Below are positions 14,703-23,879 of a DNA stretch of 64,000 nt, in pieces. The notes beneath the pieces are model-generated. The model had not been told where the DNA came from and searched no databases. It saw only the letters and a program-made list of their open reading frames with translations. The stretch spans positions 5,642,001 through 5,706,000 of the forward strand of contig NZ_CP108067.1 in assembly GCF_036178145.1 (NCBI RefSeq), in the 5' to 3' direction. Numbering within the stretch: position 1 is the stretch's first letter; every line of letters begins with the position of its first letter. The DNA comes from Streptomyces sp. NBC_00273 (GTDB lineage Bacteria > Actinomycetota > Actinomycetes > Streptomycetales > Streptomycetaceae). Position numbers and translations under genes: made by a program.

Positions 14703-15902
14703 ATGGAACTGCCTCGGATCATCAGCGTCGACGACCACGTGATCGAGCCCGCGCACCTGTTCGACGTTTGGCTGCCCGCCAAGTACCGCGACCGCGGCCC
14801 CAAGGCGCTCACCGCCGGCATCGGCGAACTCGCCTACACCGGCGGCAAGTACGTCATCACCATGGATCCCGACGGCCCGCCGACCGACTGGTGGATCTAC
14901 GAGGACCTGAAGTTCCCGTACAAGCGCAACATCGCCGCCGTCGGCTTCGACCGCGACGACATGACCCTGGAGGGCATCACCCGCGAGGAGATGCGCCGGG
15001 GCTGCTGGGACCCCGCGGCGCGCCTCGCCGACATGGACCTCAACCACGTCGAGGCCTCGCTCTGCTTCCCGACCTTCCCGCGCTTTTGCGGGCAGACCTT
15101 CGCAGAGGCCCAGGACAAGGAAGTGGCCCTGGCCTGCGTGCGCGCCTACAACGACTGGATGGTCGAGGAGTGGTGCGGCGACAGCGGCGGTCGGCTCATC
15201 CCGCTGTGCATCATCCCGCTCTGGGACATCGACCTCGCCGTCGCCGAGATCCGGCGCAACGCCGCCCGCGGGGTGAGGGCCGTGACCTTCTCCGAGATCC
15301 CCACCTATCTCGGGCTCCCCTCCATCCACTCCGGCTACTGGGACCCCTTCTTCGCCGTCTGCCAGGAGACCGGCACGGTGGTCAACATGCACATCGGGTC
15401 CAGCTCCCAGATGCCCGCCGCCTCCCCCGACGCGCCCCCGGCCGTCCAAGCCTCGCTCAGCTTCAACAACGCGATGGCCTCGATGATGGACTTCCTCTTC
15501 AGCGGCGTCCTGGTGAAGTTCCCGACGCTCAAGCTCGCCTACAGCGAGGGCCAGATGGGCTGGATCCCCTACGCCCTGGAACGCGCCGACGACGTCTGGC
15601 AGGAGCACCGTGCCTGGGGCGGCGTCCGCGACCTGATCCCCGAGCCGCCGTCCACGTACTACTACCGGCAGATGTTCTGCTGCTTCTTCCGCGACAAGCA
15701 CGGGATCGCCTCCCTCGACGTCGTCGGCCGCGACAACGCCACCTTCGAGACCGACTACCCGCACGTGGACTCGACCTTCCCGCACACCAAGGAGGTCGCC
15801 CTCGACCACGTGAAGGGCCTGGACGACGAGACGGTCTACAAGCTGATGCGCGGCAACGCCATCCGCATGCTCGGCCTCGACCTGGACAAGAGCCGCCGCT
15901 GA
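14703..15902 (+). CDS. ACMSD-type amidohydrolase (amidohydrolase_2 family)
   Basis: A 399-aa TIM-barrel metal enzyme. The metal site is seen in SVDDHVIEPAHLF near the start, MHIGSSS in the middle, and ETDYPHVDSTFPHT near the end. The family includes decarboxylases and hydratases of aromatic or keto acids as well as hydrolases, so the reaction is open. It is the first gene of an operon with two acyl-CoA dehydrogenases (stop/start overlap TGATG), suggesting it acts on an acid or CoA ester of the same pathway. A clear paralogue is at 58371. Family is firm, reaction unknown. Confidence 0.85.
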   Translation: MELPRIISVDDHVIEPAHLFDVWLPAKYRDRGPKALTAGIGELAYTGGKYVITMDPDGPPTDWWIYEDLKFPYKRNIAAVGFDRDDMTLEGITREEMRRGCWDPAARLADMDLNHVEASLCFPTFPRFCGQTFAEAQDKEVALACVRAYNDWMVEEWCGDSGGRLIPLCIIPLWDIDLAVAEIRRNAARGVRAVTFSEIPTYLGLPSIHSGYWDPFFAVCQETGTVVNMHIGSSSQMPAASPDAPPAVQASLSFNNAMASMMDFLFSGVLVKFPTLKLAYSEGQMGWIPYALERADDVWQEHRAWGGVRDLIPEPPSTYYYRQMFCCFFRDKHGIASLDVVGRDNATFETDYPHVDSTFPHTKEVALDHVKGLDDETVYKLMRGNAIRMLGLDLDKSRR

Positions 15903-17059
15903 TGGACCTGACCTACACCGAGGAGGAGCAGGACTTCCGGGCCCGGCTGCGCGCCTGGCTCGCCAAGGTGCTCCCCGAGCTGCCCGCCAAGCCGTCCCCC
16001 GACGACTGGCCGGGCCGGCGCGCGTACGACCTGGGCTGGCAGCGCCGGCTGTACGAGGCCGGGTACGCGGGCCTGCACTGGCCGGTGGACGCCGGCGGCC
16101 GCGGAGCCACGCCGACCCAGCACCTGATCTTCCTGGAGGAGACCGAGCGCGCCGGGGCCCCGTACGTCGGCGCGAACTTCGTCGGGCTGCTGCACGCCGG
16201 ACCCACGATCGCCGCCGAGGGCACGGCGGAGCAGCGGGCGCGCTGGCTGCCGCCCGTACTGCGCGGCGACGAGGTGTGGTGCCAGGGCTTCAGCGAGCCG
16301 GACGCGGGCTCCGACCTGGCCTCCCTGCGGACGCGGGCCGTGCGCGACGGCGACGACTACGTGATCAGCGGGTCGAAGATCTGGACCTCGCACGCGGAGG
16401 TCGCCGACTGGTGCGAGCTGCTGGTGCGCACCGATCCCGGGGCGCCCAAGCACCGGGGGATCTCCTGGCTGGCCATGCCGATGGACGCGCCGGGGGTGAG
16501 CGTACGGCCGCTGCGCACGCTCGCCGGGTCGGCGGAGTTCGCGCAGGTGTTCCTCGACGAGGTACGGGTCCCGGTGGCCAACCGGGTCGGCGCGGAGAAC
16601 GACGGCTGGCGGGTCACCATGGTCACGCTGTCCTTCGAGCGGGGCACCGCCTTCGTCGGCGAGGTCGTCGCCTGCCGCCGGACCCTGGGGGAACTGGCCC
16701 GGACGGCGAAGGCCAACGGCCGGTGGGACGACCCGGTGCTGCGGCGCAGGCTGGGCCGGCTGTACGGGGAGTTCGGCGCGTTGTGGCGGCTCACCCAGTG
16801 GAACGTCAGCGAGGCCGAGCGGTCGGCGGGCGGGGTCCCCGGCACCGGCGGTTCCGTCTTCAAGCTCGCCTACTCGCACGCCCGCCAGGAGCTGTACGAC
16901 ACGGCGGCGGAGGTCCTCGGGGCCCGGTCCCTGTCGTTGGAGGAGGAGTGGACCCTGGACCGGCTCTCCTCCCTCTCGTACACGATCGCGGCGGGCACCT
17001 CGCAGATCCAGCGCAACATCGTGGCCGAGCGGATCCTCGGCCTCCCGAAGGGCCGGTGA
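15902..17059 (+). CDS. acyl-CoA dehydrogenase, large-type subunit
   Basis: A 385-aa FAD enzyme introducing a double bond into an acyl-CoA. Visible are the N-terminal helical domain, CQGFSEPDAGSDLASLRTRA, KIWTSHAEVADW (FAD/substrate strands) and the C-terminal TIAAGTSQIQRNIVAERILG. It overlaps the gene before (TGATG) and the one after (GTGA). The next gene encodes a second, more diverged dehydrogenase. In Mycobacterium such adjacent pairs (ChsE1/ChsE2 type) form alpha2-beta2 enzymes for bulky ring- or sterol-like CoA esters. That comparison makes a bulky substrate likely but is inference. Confidence 0.9.
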   Translation: MDLTYTEEEQDFRARLRAWLAKVLPELPAKPSPDDWPGRRAYDLGWQRRLYEAGYAGLHWPVDAGGRGATPTQHLIFLEETERAGAPYVGANFVGLLHAGPTIAAEGTAEQRARWLPPVLRGDEVWCQGFSEPDAGSDLASLRTRAVRDGDDYVISGSKIWTSHAEVADWCELLVRTDPGAPKHRGISWLAMPMDAPGVSVRPLRTLAGSAEFAQVFLDEVRVPVANRVGAENDGWRVTMVTLSFERGTAFVGEVVACRRTLGELARTAKANGRWDDPVLRRRLGRLYGEFGALWRLTQWNVSEAERSAGGVPGTGGSVFKLAYSHARQELYDTAAEVLGARSLSLEEEWTLDRLSSLSYTIAAGTSQIQRNIVAERILGLPKGR

Positions 17060-17979
17060 GGGGCGTGGACTTCCAGCCGACCGAGGACCAGAAGGACCTG
17101 CGGGCGGGCGTACGGGACCTGCTGGCGGGCCGGTACGGACGCGAGGCGCTGCGGGCGTCGGTGGACACGGGCGCGAGCGTGGACCGCGCACTGTGGCGGG
17201 AGCTCGGCGAGGCGGGCTTCTTCGCGTTGCGCCTGCCGGAATCCGAGGGCGGTGTGGGCCTGGGGCTGCCCGAGGCCGTGCTGGTCTTCGAGGAGGCCGG
17301 ACGGGCGCTGGTGCCGGGGCCGCTGGTGGCCACGCACCTGGCCGCCGGGGTGGTCCCGGGGGCGGCGGCGGGGAAGGCGGTGGTGAGCGCCTTCGACCTG
17401 GACGGGCCGCTGGTGGCCCACCTCGGGGAGGCGGACGCGGTGCTGGGGGCGTCCGGGGTGCCCGCGGGCGAGCCGGTGCGTTCGGTGGACCCGCTGACCC
17501 CGCTGCACCGGGTGGCGGTGGCGGGCGACGCCTCGGCGTACCGGGAGGCGGGGGCGCTGCTGACGGCCGCGCTCCAGCTCGGGAGCGCGCTGCGGACGGT
17601 GGAGCTGGCGGTGCGGTACGCGGGCGAGCGCGAGCAGTTCGGGCAGCCGATCGGGGCGTTCCAGGCGGTCAAGCACCTGTGTGCGCGGATGCTGGTGCGG
17701 GCGGAGGTGGCCCGTACGGCGGTCTACGCGGCGGCGGTGACGGGGGACGCGGGCGAGGTGGCCGCGGCCAAGCTCCTGGCGGACGGGGCGGCGGTGCAGG
17801 GTGCCCGGGACTGCCTGCAGGTGCACGGCGGGATGGGCTTCACCTGGGAGGCGGACGTGCACCTGCACCTGAAGCGGGCCTGGGTGCGGGCCGAGCAGTG
17901 GCGGACGGCGGCGCAGGCGCAGGAGCTGCTGGCGCAGGAGCTGCTGGGCTCGGTGGAGGAGGCCGGGCAGGCGGGGTAG
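17056..17979 (+). CDS. acyl-CoA dehydrogenase, partner subunit
   Basis: A 307-aa protein, shorter than its neighbour and typical of the partner subunit in heteromeric enzymes. The C-terminal part keeps the FAD-pocket motif YAGEREQFGQPIGAFQAVKH and LQVHGGMGFTWEADVHLHLK. The middle is compressed. The GTG at 17056 overlaps the previous stop (GTGA) and has GAAGGG upstream; GTG 17065 is an alternative. It is the last gene of the operon. The family is firm; pairing with the preceding dehydrogenase is inferred from the overlap. Confidence 0.85.
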   Translation: MRGVDFQPTEDQKDLRAGVRDLLAGRYGREALRASVDTGASVDRALWRELGEAGFFALRLPESEGGVGLGLPEAVLVFEEAGRALVPGPLVATHLAAGVVPGAAAGKAVVSAFDLDGPLVAHLGEADAVLGASGVPAGEPVRSVDPLTPLHRVAVAGDASAYREAGALLTAALQLGSALRTVELAVRYAGEREQFGQPIGAFQAVKHLCARMLVRAEVARTAVYAAAVTGDAGEVAAAKLLADGAAVQGARDCLQVHGGMGFTWEADVHLHLKRAWVRAEQWRTAAQAQELLAQELLGSVEEAGQAG

Positions 17980-18366
17980 GCGGGGCGGGTGCGCCGCGTC
18001 CGGGTGGGGCAGGGCCCGTCGGCCGGAGGTGCTCGGCGGGCGTTGCTCACGGTGACATGGAGGCACGGCAGGGACGGCGCGGGACGCATGTCCGATTACA
18101 GAGAGTTGATATCGGTTTGTGTCCTTCGCCCGACTCATTGCGCCCCGGAAGCGGGGGCCTGCTCCGGTACGCTCCCACGAATGCGAGCGGTTGAGCGGCG
18201 CGAGCGTCGCACAGTATGCACCACGCCCACTCCTTCGCGCGGGAATATGCCCGAAGCGCTTGTTGTGGTGACTGTACGTCAACCATGCTGCTACGGAAGG
18301 GGATCACAGTCGGTGGTCCCGTCCTGTCGCGAGGCGAAGTGTCCGCCGGTTCGGATGGTGTGAGCG
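17980..18366. other. 387-base non-coding gap
   Basis: No believable gene is seen. The first part follows the dehydrogenase operon. The section from about 18080 to 18300 is visibly less G+C-rich than its surroundings and probably holds the promoter of the ATP-binding protein at 18367. No operator of the CTGAC type is present. Confidence 0.4.
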
Positions 18367-18843
18367 GTGCAGGTGCTTCAGGTTCAGCTGGAGGTCGGTG
18401 CGGATCCCGCCGAGGTCGGCCGGGCCCGCCGGTGGGCGCGTTCCCGGTTGGCGGGTTCGGGCATAGGGGACGACGAGCCGCTCGCCGAGACGCTGATCCT
18501 GCTGATCTCCGAGCTGGTCACGAACGCGGTCGTGCACACGGGCTGTCCGGCCGTGCTGCGGATGCTGTTCGGGGGGCCGGGGGTGCGGGTCGAGGTGGCC
18601 GACGCGAGCGACCGGGCGCCGAACCGCCGGCAGGCGTGCGGGGAGGACACGGGCGGTCGCGGCCTGGAGCTGGTCGACGGGCTGGCGGACCGCTGGGGCT
18701 GGCAGCGCGAGGGCGCGGGTAAACGGATCTGGTGCGAGATCGACCGCGCGCAGAAGACGACCTCGGACTGCGCGTCCGAGAGGCCCTCGGACGGCCCGTC
18801 GGAAAGCCATACTCCACCGCGGGAACCGCGCGTGTACCTCTAA
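18367..18843 (+). CDS. ATP-binding (HATPase, anti-sigma kinase-like) regulatory protein
   Basis: A 158-aa protein starting at GTG 18367. It has a GHKL ATPase core: the N-box ISELVTNAVVHTG, the G1-like VRVEVADASDRAP and the G2 box GGRGLELVDGLADRWGWQ. These are shared with SpoIIAB/RsbW anti-sigma kinases and the many small ATPases of Streptomyces. The last 35 residues are Ser/Pro-rich and disordered. It may phosphorylate an anti-anti-sigma factor, but none is encoded nearby, so the partner is unknown. Confidence 0.85.
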   Translation: MQVLQVQLEVGADPAEVGRARRWARSRLAGSGIGDDEPLAETLILLISELVTNAVVHTGCPAVLRMLFGGPGVRVEVADASDRAPNRRQACGEDTGGRGLELVDGLADRWGWQREGAGKRIWCEIDRAQKTTSDCASERPSDGPSESHTPPREPRVYL

Positions 18844-19040
18844 CGAGGTGTTGACGGTTCGTCACATCTTGATCACCCTGGTGTGGAGCGATTCGACGCG
18901 AGGGGACGCCAAGGGCAAGCCTTGACGAGTGCGGGTCGTGGGGTGGCGGCCGCCGTGCCGCGCTCGGGGCGTGCATGCGCGTCGCCGCCACCCGAAGAAC
19001 CCGCCGGGCCGGGCTGCACCGAGCAGCCCGGCCCGATCGG

Positions 19041-19658
19041 TCACAGGCTCGCGAGGAGATCGTCGAGCGGGGCCGGCGCCCGGTCGGGGTCGAGGGCCTC
19101 GACGAGGAGACGGCCGTAGCGGATCTTGCGTCCCTTCTTCGTGCCGAGGAAGCGGCGCAACTGCTGCTGCCGGGGCCGACCGTGCTGGGCGGGCTGGCGC
19201 CCGAAGGTCTCCCAGGACCGGAGATCGCCCTCGGCCCGGAGGATCTCCTCGATCCTCGCGGTGCCCAGTGCGCGGATGAGTTCGTCCTCCAGGTCCGCCA
19301 CGCACACGAAGAAGCCCTGCCGCGGTGCCCCGGCCCGTTCCAGCGCCCGGTCGTAGAAGGGCTGCTCGCGCTCGTCGCACAGTCCGGTCAGGCGCAGGCC
19401 GAGGCCGGGCGGCCCGAGGAGGCCGGTGTAGCGGGCCACGCTCATCGCCCCGCCCATCGGTACGACGCACACCCCCTCGGCGGCGAGGTCGCGGCCGCGC
19501 CGCGCGGCGAGCGCCTCGACGGCCGCGAGGTCGCTGGGCCCTTCCAGCAGCACCGCCGTCCGCACGTCCAGGTGGGCGGCCAGCTCGCTCGCGGCCCCGC
19601 CGGAACCGCCGCTCGCCCAGTCGTCGACCGCTGCCCGGAACGCCTGCATGTCCGCCAT
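19041..19658 (-). CDS. TOPRIM-domain protein (OLD-nuclease-like)
   Basis: A 205-aa protein carrying a TOPRIM fold: the Glu of VLLEGPSDLAAVEALAARRG, and the acidic pair of FFVCVADLEDELIRALG. TOPRIM domains bind divalent metals in nucleases and topoisomerases. Here there is no attached ATPase, so it resembles the stand-alone TOPRIM proteins annotated as ATP-dependent endonuclease-like in Streptomyces. Start 19658 is the first ATG that precedes the conserved region; the ribosome site is weak and 19649 is possible. The role is unknown. Confidence 0.75.
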   Translation of the reverse strand: MADMQAFRAAVDDWASGGSGGAASELAAHLDVRTAVLLEGPSDLAAVEALAARRGRDLAAEGVCVVPMGGAMSVARYTGLLGPPGLGLRLTGLCDEREQPFYDRALERAGAPRQGFFVCVADLEDELIRALGTARIEEILRAEGDLRSWETFGRQPAQHGRPRQQQLRRFLGTKKGRKIRYGRLLVEALDPDRAPAPLDDLLASL

Positions 19659-19844
19659 GGGGTGAGTCTGCGCCTTCACCGCCGCGGGGGCACGGAATTT
19701 TCCGCGGCGATCGGCTCCTGAGCCGGCGGTCGCGGCCGATCGGGGCGCTGAACCGCCGTGCCGGCTCGAGGTTTTGACCGGCAGCGACGGCGGTGTCACG
19801 AAGCGGTGTGCGCCACCGCCGCCGGTGCGGCTCTCGAAGGGTGG

Positions 19845-20531
19845 CTAGCCGTCGGTGCAGATCACGTCGTACGGGCGGCCGATCGCGATGGTCAGCTTGA
19901 TCGGGTCGGTGGTGCCGGAGGGGCACTCGGCCTGCGTCTTGACGAGGCCGAGGACCTTCAGTGCGCCCGAGCCGCCGCAGGCGACCTCCTTGGCCTGGGA
20001 GGTCACGCAGTCACCCTTCACCAACTGGCCGCCGCCGGCGCCGGCGTCGCCGGGGTGCTCGCCCGACAGGTTGCGGCCGCAGACCGTGTTGGTGGGGATG
20101 CCGCTCGACTTGCCGCCGTAGGAGATGCTCACGTCGATCATCAGGTCCGTGCCGGGCGGGCACTGGATCGCGCCCGGGAGGATGCTGGCTTCCTTGATGT
20201 CGATCGCCTTGAAGGTGGCCCCGGAGTCGGAGCAGCCCGTCCGCTTGTATCCGTCGGGGGCCTTGGCCGGGTCGGGGCCGCCGCAGTCGCCGACCTTCCA
20301 CGCGCTGGAGGTGTCGGAGGAGGACTCGGGGGATCCGGGGTCCTTGGCGCTGGGCTTGGCGGAAGGGGAGGCCGAGGGGGACGCCGATGGCTTGCCGTCG
20401 TCCTTGCGGAGCGACTGCAAGACGAAGTAGCCGCCGATGATGACCACGGCGAGCACGATGACGGTGACGATGTTGCCGCCCGAGCGGCGTCTGGGGGCAG
20501 GTGGCGGCGTTACCTGGTACGGGTTGGTCAT
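19845..20531 (-). CDS. single-pass membrane protein with exported Cys-containing domain
   Basis: A 228-aa protein: a short Pro-rich cytoplasmic start, one transmembrane helix at ~20-40 (NIVTVIVLAVVIIGGYFVLQ), a Ser/Ala/Pro linker (SASPSASPSAKPSAK), then a ~150-aa outer domain with eight Cys residues, likely disulfide-bonded. Repeated phrases such as KVGDCGGPDP and VKGDCVTSQAKEVACGG suggest a duplicated small beta domain like those found in many actinobacterial exported proteins. No catalytic motif is seen and the function is unknown. Confidence 0.78.
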   Translation of the reverse strand: MTNPYQVTPPPAPRRRSGGNIVTVIVLAVVIIGGYFVLQSLRKDDGKPSASPSASPSAKPSAKDPGSPESSSDTSSAWKVGDCGGPDPAKAPDGYKRTGCSDSGATFKAIDIKEASILPGAIQCPPGTDLMIDVSISYGGKSSGIPTNTVCGRNLSGEHPGDAGAGGGQLVKGDCVTSQAKEVACGGSGALKVLGLVKTQAECPSGTTDPIKLTIAIGRPYDVICTDG

Positions 20532-20682
20532 GCGGGCTTCTCCTGCGGGAACGTGGTGGGGACGGGGTGGGGGCGGGGGGTGACGCGCGTACGGTGACGC
20601 GTCATGTCCACCTCATGGTTCCACCGGGACGGTCCGCGGGTGGCCGGGTTCGTCGGGTCCGCCGGCGCCGGCCCCGCCGGGC

Positions 20683-21609
20683 TCAGAGGACGGCCACCGG
20701 GGCCACGGGGGTACCGGTGCCGCCGACGAAGGGTTCCGGCATCGCGGAGAGGAGGAACGCGTACCGGTTCTCTTCTGCACAGGCTGTGGACAACTTTTCG
20801 AGGTTCCAGTTCTGGCCCTGGTGCATGCCCATCTCGACCAGGTCGAGGGCGTGCACGGGCAGCCACAGGTTCTCGATCTCCGGCGGGAAGATCTCGAAGG
20901 TCAGGGTGTCGTTCGCGACGGCCGCCACGTCCCGCGCGTGGAACCACTCGGGCGTACGGATCGACAGCCCGGGCGAGGGGAAGCCGTAGCCGTGCTTGTC
21001 GCCCGCCAGGTAGGCCTGTATCTGGCCGGTGCGGACCAGGACGATGTCCCCGGGGCGGACGGTGACCCCACCGAACTCCGCGGCTTCGTCGAGGTCCCCG
21101 GGGGTCACCGCGTGGTCGCCCGGAAGCCGGTCCAGCCCCTTCGCGCGCGCGACGTCGAGGAGCACCCCGCGCGAGACGATGTGGCCGGCCTTGTCGATGC
21201 CGCTGAACTCGGCGCGGCCGTGCGCCGTGATGGTGCCGGCCGGGCGGCCGTTGTAGATCTTCCCCGAGTGCGAGACGTGGGTGAGGGCGTCCCAGTGGGT
21301 GCCCGCCTGGAGGCCCATGCTCACGGCGTCGTCGCTGCACGCCACCGTGCCGGGGCCGAAGAGCTCCTGGTTGATCTGCACCATCGTGTGCAGCGGGTTG
21401 ATCCGGCCGGGGATCATGCCGACCTGGACCCCGTCCTCCTTGAGCGGGAGGGCGAGCGGGATCCGGCGGCCGGTGCGGATCTGTGCCGCGGCGCCCCGGA
21501 CCACCTCGTCGGTGATCAGGTTCAGGGTGCCGATCTCGTCGTCGGCGCCCCAGCGTCCCCAGTTGTTGACGCGCTTGGCGATGTCGTGGAACTCGGCGGG
21601 CAGGGTCAT
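20683..21609 (-). CDS. cyclase / kynurenine-formamidase-like hydrolase
   Basis: A 308-aa metal hydrolase of the cyclase family. The hallmark HxGTHxD-type metal motif appears as LQAGTHWDALTHVSHSGKIY. RGVLLDVARAKG and GDIVLVRTGQIQAYLAGDK are also typical. Family members hydrolyse amides, lactones or cyclic CoA-pathway intermediates. Start 21609 has AAGGAG ten bases upstream. It is divergent from the SDR operon with operator 3 between them, 83 bases from this start, so it may share control. The substrate is unknown. Confidence 0.85.
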   Translation of the reverse strand: MTLPAEFHDIAKRVNNWGRWGADDEIGTLNLITDEVVRGAAAQIRTGRRIPLALPLKEDGVQVGMIPGRINPLHTMVQINQELFGPGTVACSDDAVSMGLQAGTHWDALTHVSHSGKIYNGRPAGTITAHGRAEFSGIDKAGHIVSRGVLLDVARAKGLDRLPGDHAVTPGDLDEAAEFGGVTVRPGDIVLVRTGQIQAYLAGDKHGYGFPSPGLSIRTPEWFHARDVAAVANDTLTFEIFPPEIENLWLPVHALDLVEMGMHQGQNWNLEKLSTACAEENRYAFLLSAMPEPFVGGTGTPVAPVAVL

Positions 21610-21692
21610 GGGCGTCGACAGCTCCTTGCGTGGATGCGGCGGTTACGACGGCAACGAGGGCTTGTGCAGGTGCATCTGACTAACCATAGAAT

Positions 21693-21707
21693 CTAACGGT
21701 CCGTCAG
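21693..21707. promoter_or_regulatory. inverted-repeat operator 3
   Basis: CTAACGGTCCGTCAG, with one mismatch in the left arm, 22 bases upstream of the SDR start (GTG 21730) and in the divergent gap shared with the cyclase gene. A separate half-site (CTGAC) lies at 21676-21680. Confidence 0.72.
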
Positions 21708-21729
21708 AAATCGCGGGAAGGGGCCGGAC

Positions 21730-22641
21730 GTGGGGAACTTCTTGGCAGGCAAGGTCGTCGCCGTCACCGGCGCCGGCCGGGGCATCGGGCGGGCCGTGGC
21801 ACTCGCCGCGGCCGCCGAGGGCGCCAAGGTCGTCGTCAACGACTACGGGGTCGGGATCGAGGGCGCGGAGCCCACCAGCGAGATCGCCGAGGCCGTGGTG
21901 AAGGAGATCACCGCACTCGGCGGGGGCGCCGTCGCCGTCGCCGACGACATCTCCACCATGGCGGGCGGCCAGCGCCTCGTCGACACCGCGCTCGCGCAGT
22001 ACGGCCGCATCGACGGCGTCGTGTGCGTGGCCGGCATCCTGCGCGAACGGATGCTCTTCAACATGTCCGAAGAGGAGTGGGACCCGGTCGTCGCCACCCA
22101 CCTCAAGGGCACCTTCACCGTCTTCCGCGCCGCCTCCGCCGTCATGCGCAGGCAGGGCACGGGCACCCTGATCGGCTTCACCAGCGGCAACCACCAGGGC
22201 TCCGTCGCCCAGGCCAACTACAGCGCCGCCAAGGGCGGGATCATCTCGCTCGTCCGCTCCGCCGCACTGGGCCTGGCCAAGTACGGGGTCACGGCCAACG
22301 CCGTCGCACCCGTCGCCCGCACCCGCATGTCCGCGGGCGTCCCCATGGAGCTCAAGGAGATCGGCGAACCCGAGGACGTGGCGGCGCTGGTCACCTACCT
22401 GCTCAGCGACCGGGCCAGGGCCGAGGACATCACCGGCCAGGTCTACACGATCGCCGGCCCGAAGATCGCCGTCTGGGCGCAGCCGCGCGAGCTGCGCGCC
22501 GGATACGCCGAAGGCTCCTGGACGCCGGAGAAGATCGCCGACTTCCTGCCCGGCACGGTGGGCACCGACCCGATGCCGATGCTCGCGCAACTGGAGGCCA
22601 TGGCCAAGGCGGCGGCCGCCAAGGACCGCCCCAACGCGTAG
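21730..22641 (+). CDS. short-chain dehydrogenase (MFE-2/hydroxyacyl-CoA dehydrogenase-like)
   Basis: A 303-aa NAD(P)-dependent oxidoreductase. The nucleotide motif is VTGAGRGIGRAVALAAAAEG, the following VVVNDYGVGIEG is typical of the (3R)-hydroxyacyl-CoA dehydrogenase part of multifunctional enzyme type 2, and the catalytic Tyr/Lys are in NYSAAKGGIISLV. The GTG start at 21730 follows GGAAGGGG. It is the first of three genes (SDR, acyl-CoA dehydrogenase, Zn-alcohol dehydrogenase) that run together, fitting oxidation of a hydroxy-acyl-CoA. Confidence 0.9.
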   Translation: MGNFLAGKVVAVTGAGRGIGRAVALAAAAEGAKVVVNDYGVGIEGAEPTSEIAEAVVKEITALGGGAVAVADDISTMAGGQRLVDTALAQYGRIDGVVCVAGILRERMLFNMSEEEWDPVVATHLKGTFTVFRAASAVMRRQGTGTLIGFTSGNHQGSVAQANYSAAKGGIISLVRSAALGLAKYGVTANAVAPVARTRMSAGVPMELKEIGEPEDVAALVTYLLSDRARAEDITGQVYTIAGPKIAVWAQPRELRAGYAEGSWTPEKIADFLPGTVGTDPMPMLAQLEAMAKAAAAKDRPNA

Positions 22642-22667
22642 GACCGGACAGGACCAGGGGGAGCGGC

Positions 22668-23879
22668 GTGGACTTCAGCTTCGGGGCCGAGGACGAGGAG
22701 CTGCGCGGGCGCGCCCGGGCGTGGCTGACCGAGCACCTCGTGGGCCCGTACGCACGGGCCGTCGGCCTCGGCGGGCCGGGCAGCGAGCACGAGGGGGCCG
22801 GGATCCGGCGGGCCTGGGAGCGCGAGCTCGGCCGGGGCGGCTGGATCGGGCAGGGCTGGGAGGCCGACGGGTGGGGAAACCGGCGGCTGTCCCTGACCGG
22901 CCAGGTGGTGTGGGCCGAGGAGTACGCGGCCCTGCGCGCGCCCGGCCGGGTCGGCCACATCGGCGAGAACCTCCTCGCCCCGACGCTCATCGCCTACGGG
23001 TCGCCCGAGCAGCAGGGCCGCTTCCTGCCCGGCATCGCGCGGGGCGAGGAGCTGTGGTGCCAGGGCTACAGCGAGCCGGGCGCCGGATCCGACCTCGCGG
23101 GCATCCGTACGGCCGCGGTACGGGACGCGGCCGACGGCCTGTACCGGGTGACCGGGCAGAAGATCTGGACCTCGCTCGCCCAGGACGCCGACTGGTGCTT
23201 CGTGCTCGCCCGCACCGAGCCCGGCTCGCGCCGGCACCGGGGGCTCTCGTTCCTGCTCGTCCGCATGGACCAGCCCGGCCGCGTCGAGGTCCGGCCGATC
23301 CGGCAGATGTCGGGCACGAGCGAGTTCAACGAGGTCTTCTTCGACGGGGCGGTCGCAGCCGAGGTCGTCGGCGCCGAGGGCGAAGGCTGGACCGTGGCCA
23401 TGGGCCTGCTCGCCCTGGAGCGCGGCGTCTCGACCCTGGTCCAGCAGATCGGCTTCGCGGCGGAACTGGAGCGCGTCCTGGCCGCGTACGCGGCGCGGGC
23501 CGCCTCGGGAGCCGGGGACCCCGTCCTGCGGGAGCGCCTGGTCCGGCAATGGGCCGAGCTGCGCACGATGCGGTGGAACGCGCTGCGCACCCTCGGCGCC
23601 GAGGGGGGCGCGGGCGGCGCGGGCGCGCCCAGCGTGGCGAAGCTGCTGTGGGGTGGCTGGCACCGGCGGCTCGGGGAGCTGGCGGTGCAGGTCCGCGGCG
23701 CGGCGGCCACGGCCGGGCCGGCGGGCTGGGCGCCCGGGCTCCCGTACGAACTCGGACTCGACGAGGAGCAGCGCCTGTTCCTGTTCACCCGCGCCGACAC
23801 CATCTACGGCGGCTCGGACGAGATCCAGCGGAACATCATCGCCGAGCGCGTGCTCGGCCTGCCTAAGGAGTCCAGTTGA
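22668..23879 (+). CDS. acyl-CoA dehydrogenase
   Basis: A 403-aa FAD-dependent dehydrogenase of the large subunit type. WCQGYSEPGAGSDLAGIRTA, VTGQKIWTSLAQDADW and IYGGSDEIQRNIIAERVLG are the usual FAD and dimer motifs. GTG 22668 is used, with GGGGGAG just upstream and 26 bases after the SDR stop. The 3' end overlaps the alcohol dehydrogenase start by four bases. It probably oxidises an acyl-CoA of the same pathway as the SDR; the chain or ring type is unknown. Confidence 0.9.
   Translation: MDFSFGAEDEELRGRARAWLTEHLVGPYARAVGLGGPGSEHEGAGIRRAWERELGRGGWIGQGWEADGWGNRRLSLTGQVVWAEEYAALRAPGRVGHIGENLLAPTLIAYGSPEQQGRFLPGIARGEELWCQGYSEPGAGSDLAGIRTAAVRDAADGLYRVTGQKIWTSLAQDADWCFVLARTEPGSRRHRGLSFLLVRMDQPGRVEVRPIRQMSGTSEFNEVFFDGAVAAEVVGAEGEGWTVAMGLLALERGVSTLVQQIGFAAELERVLAAYAARAASGAGDPVLRERLVRQWAELRTMRWNALRTLGAEGGAGGAGAPSVAKLLWGGWHRRLGELAVQVRGAAATAGPAGWAPGLPYELGLDEEQRLFLFTRADTIYGGSDEIQRNIIAERVLGLPKESS

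Noticed and set aside
20785..20793. DnaA-box match TGTGGACAA
   Set aside because: It lies inside the cyclase coding sequence as a single copy, so chance is the simpler explanation.
21676..21680. Additional CTGAC half-site near operator 3
   Set aside because: It has no matching GTCAG arm at the right spacing; half-sites are common.
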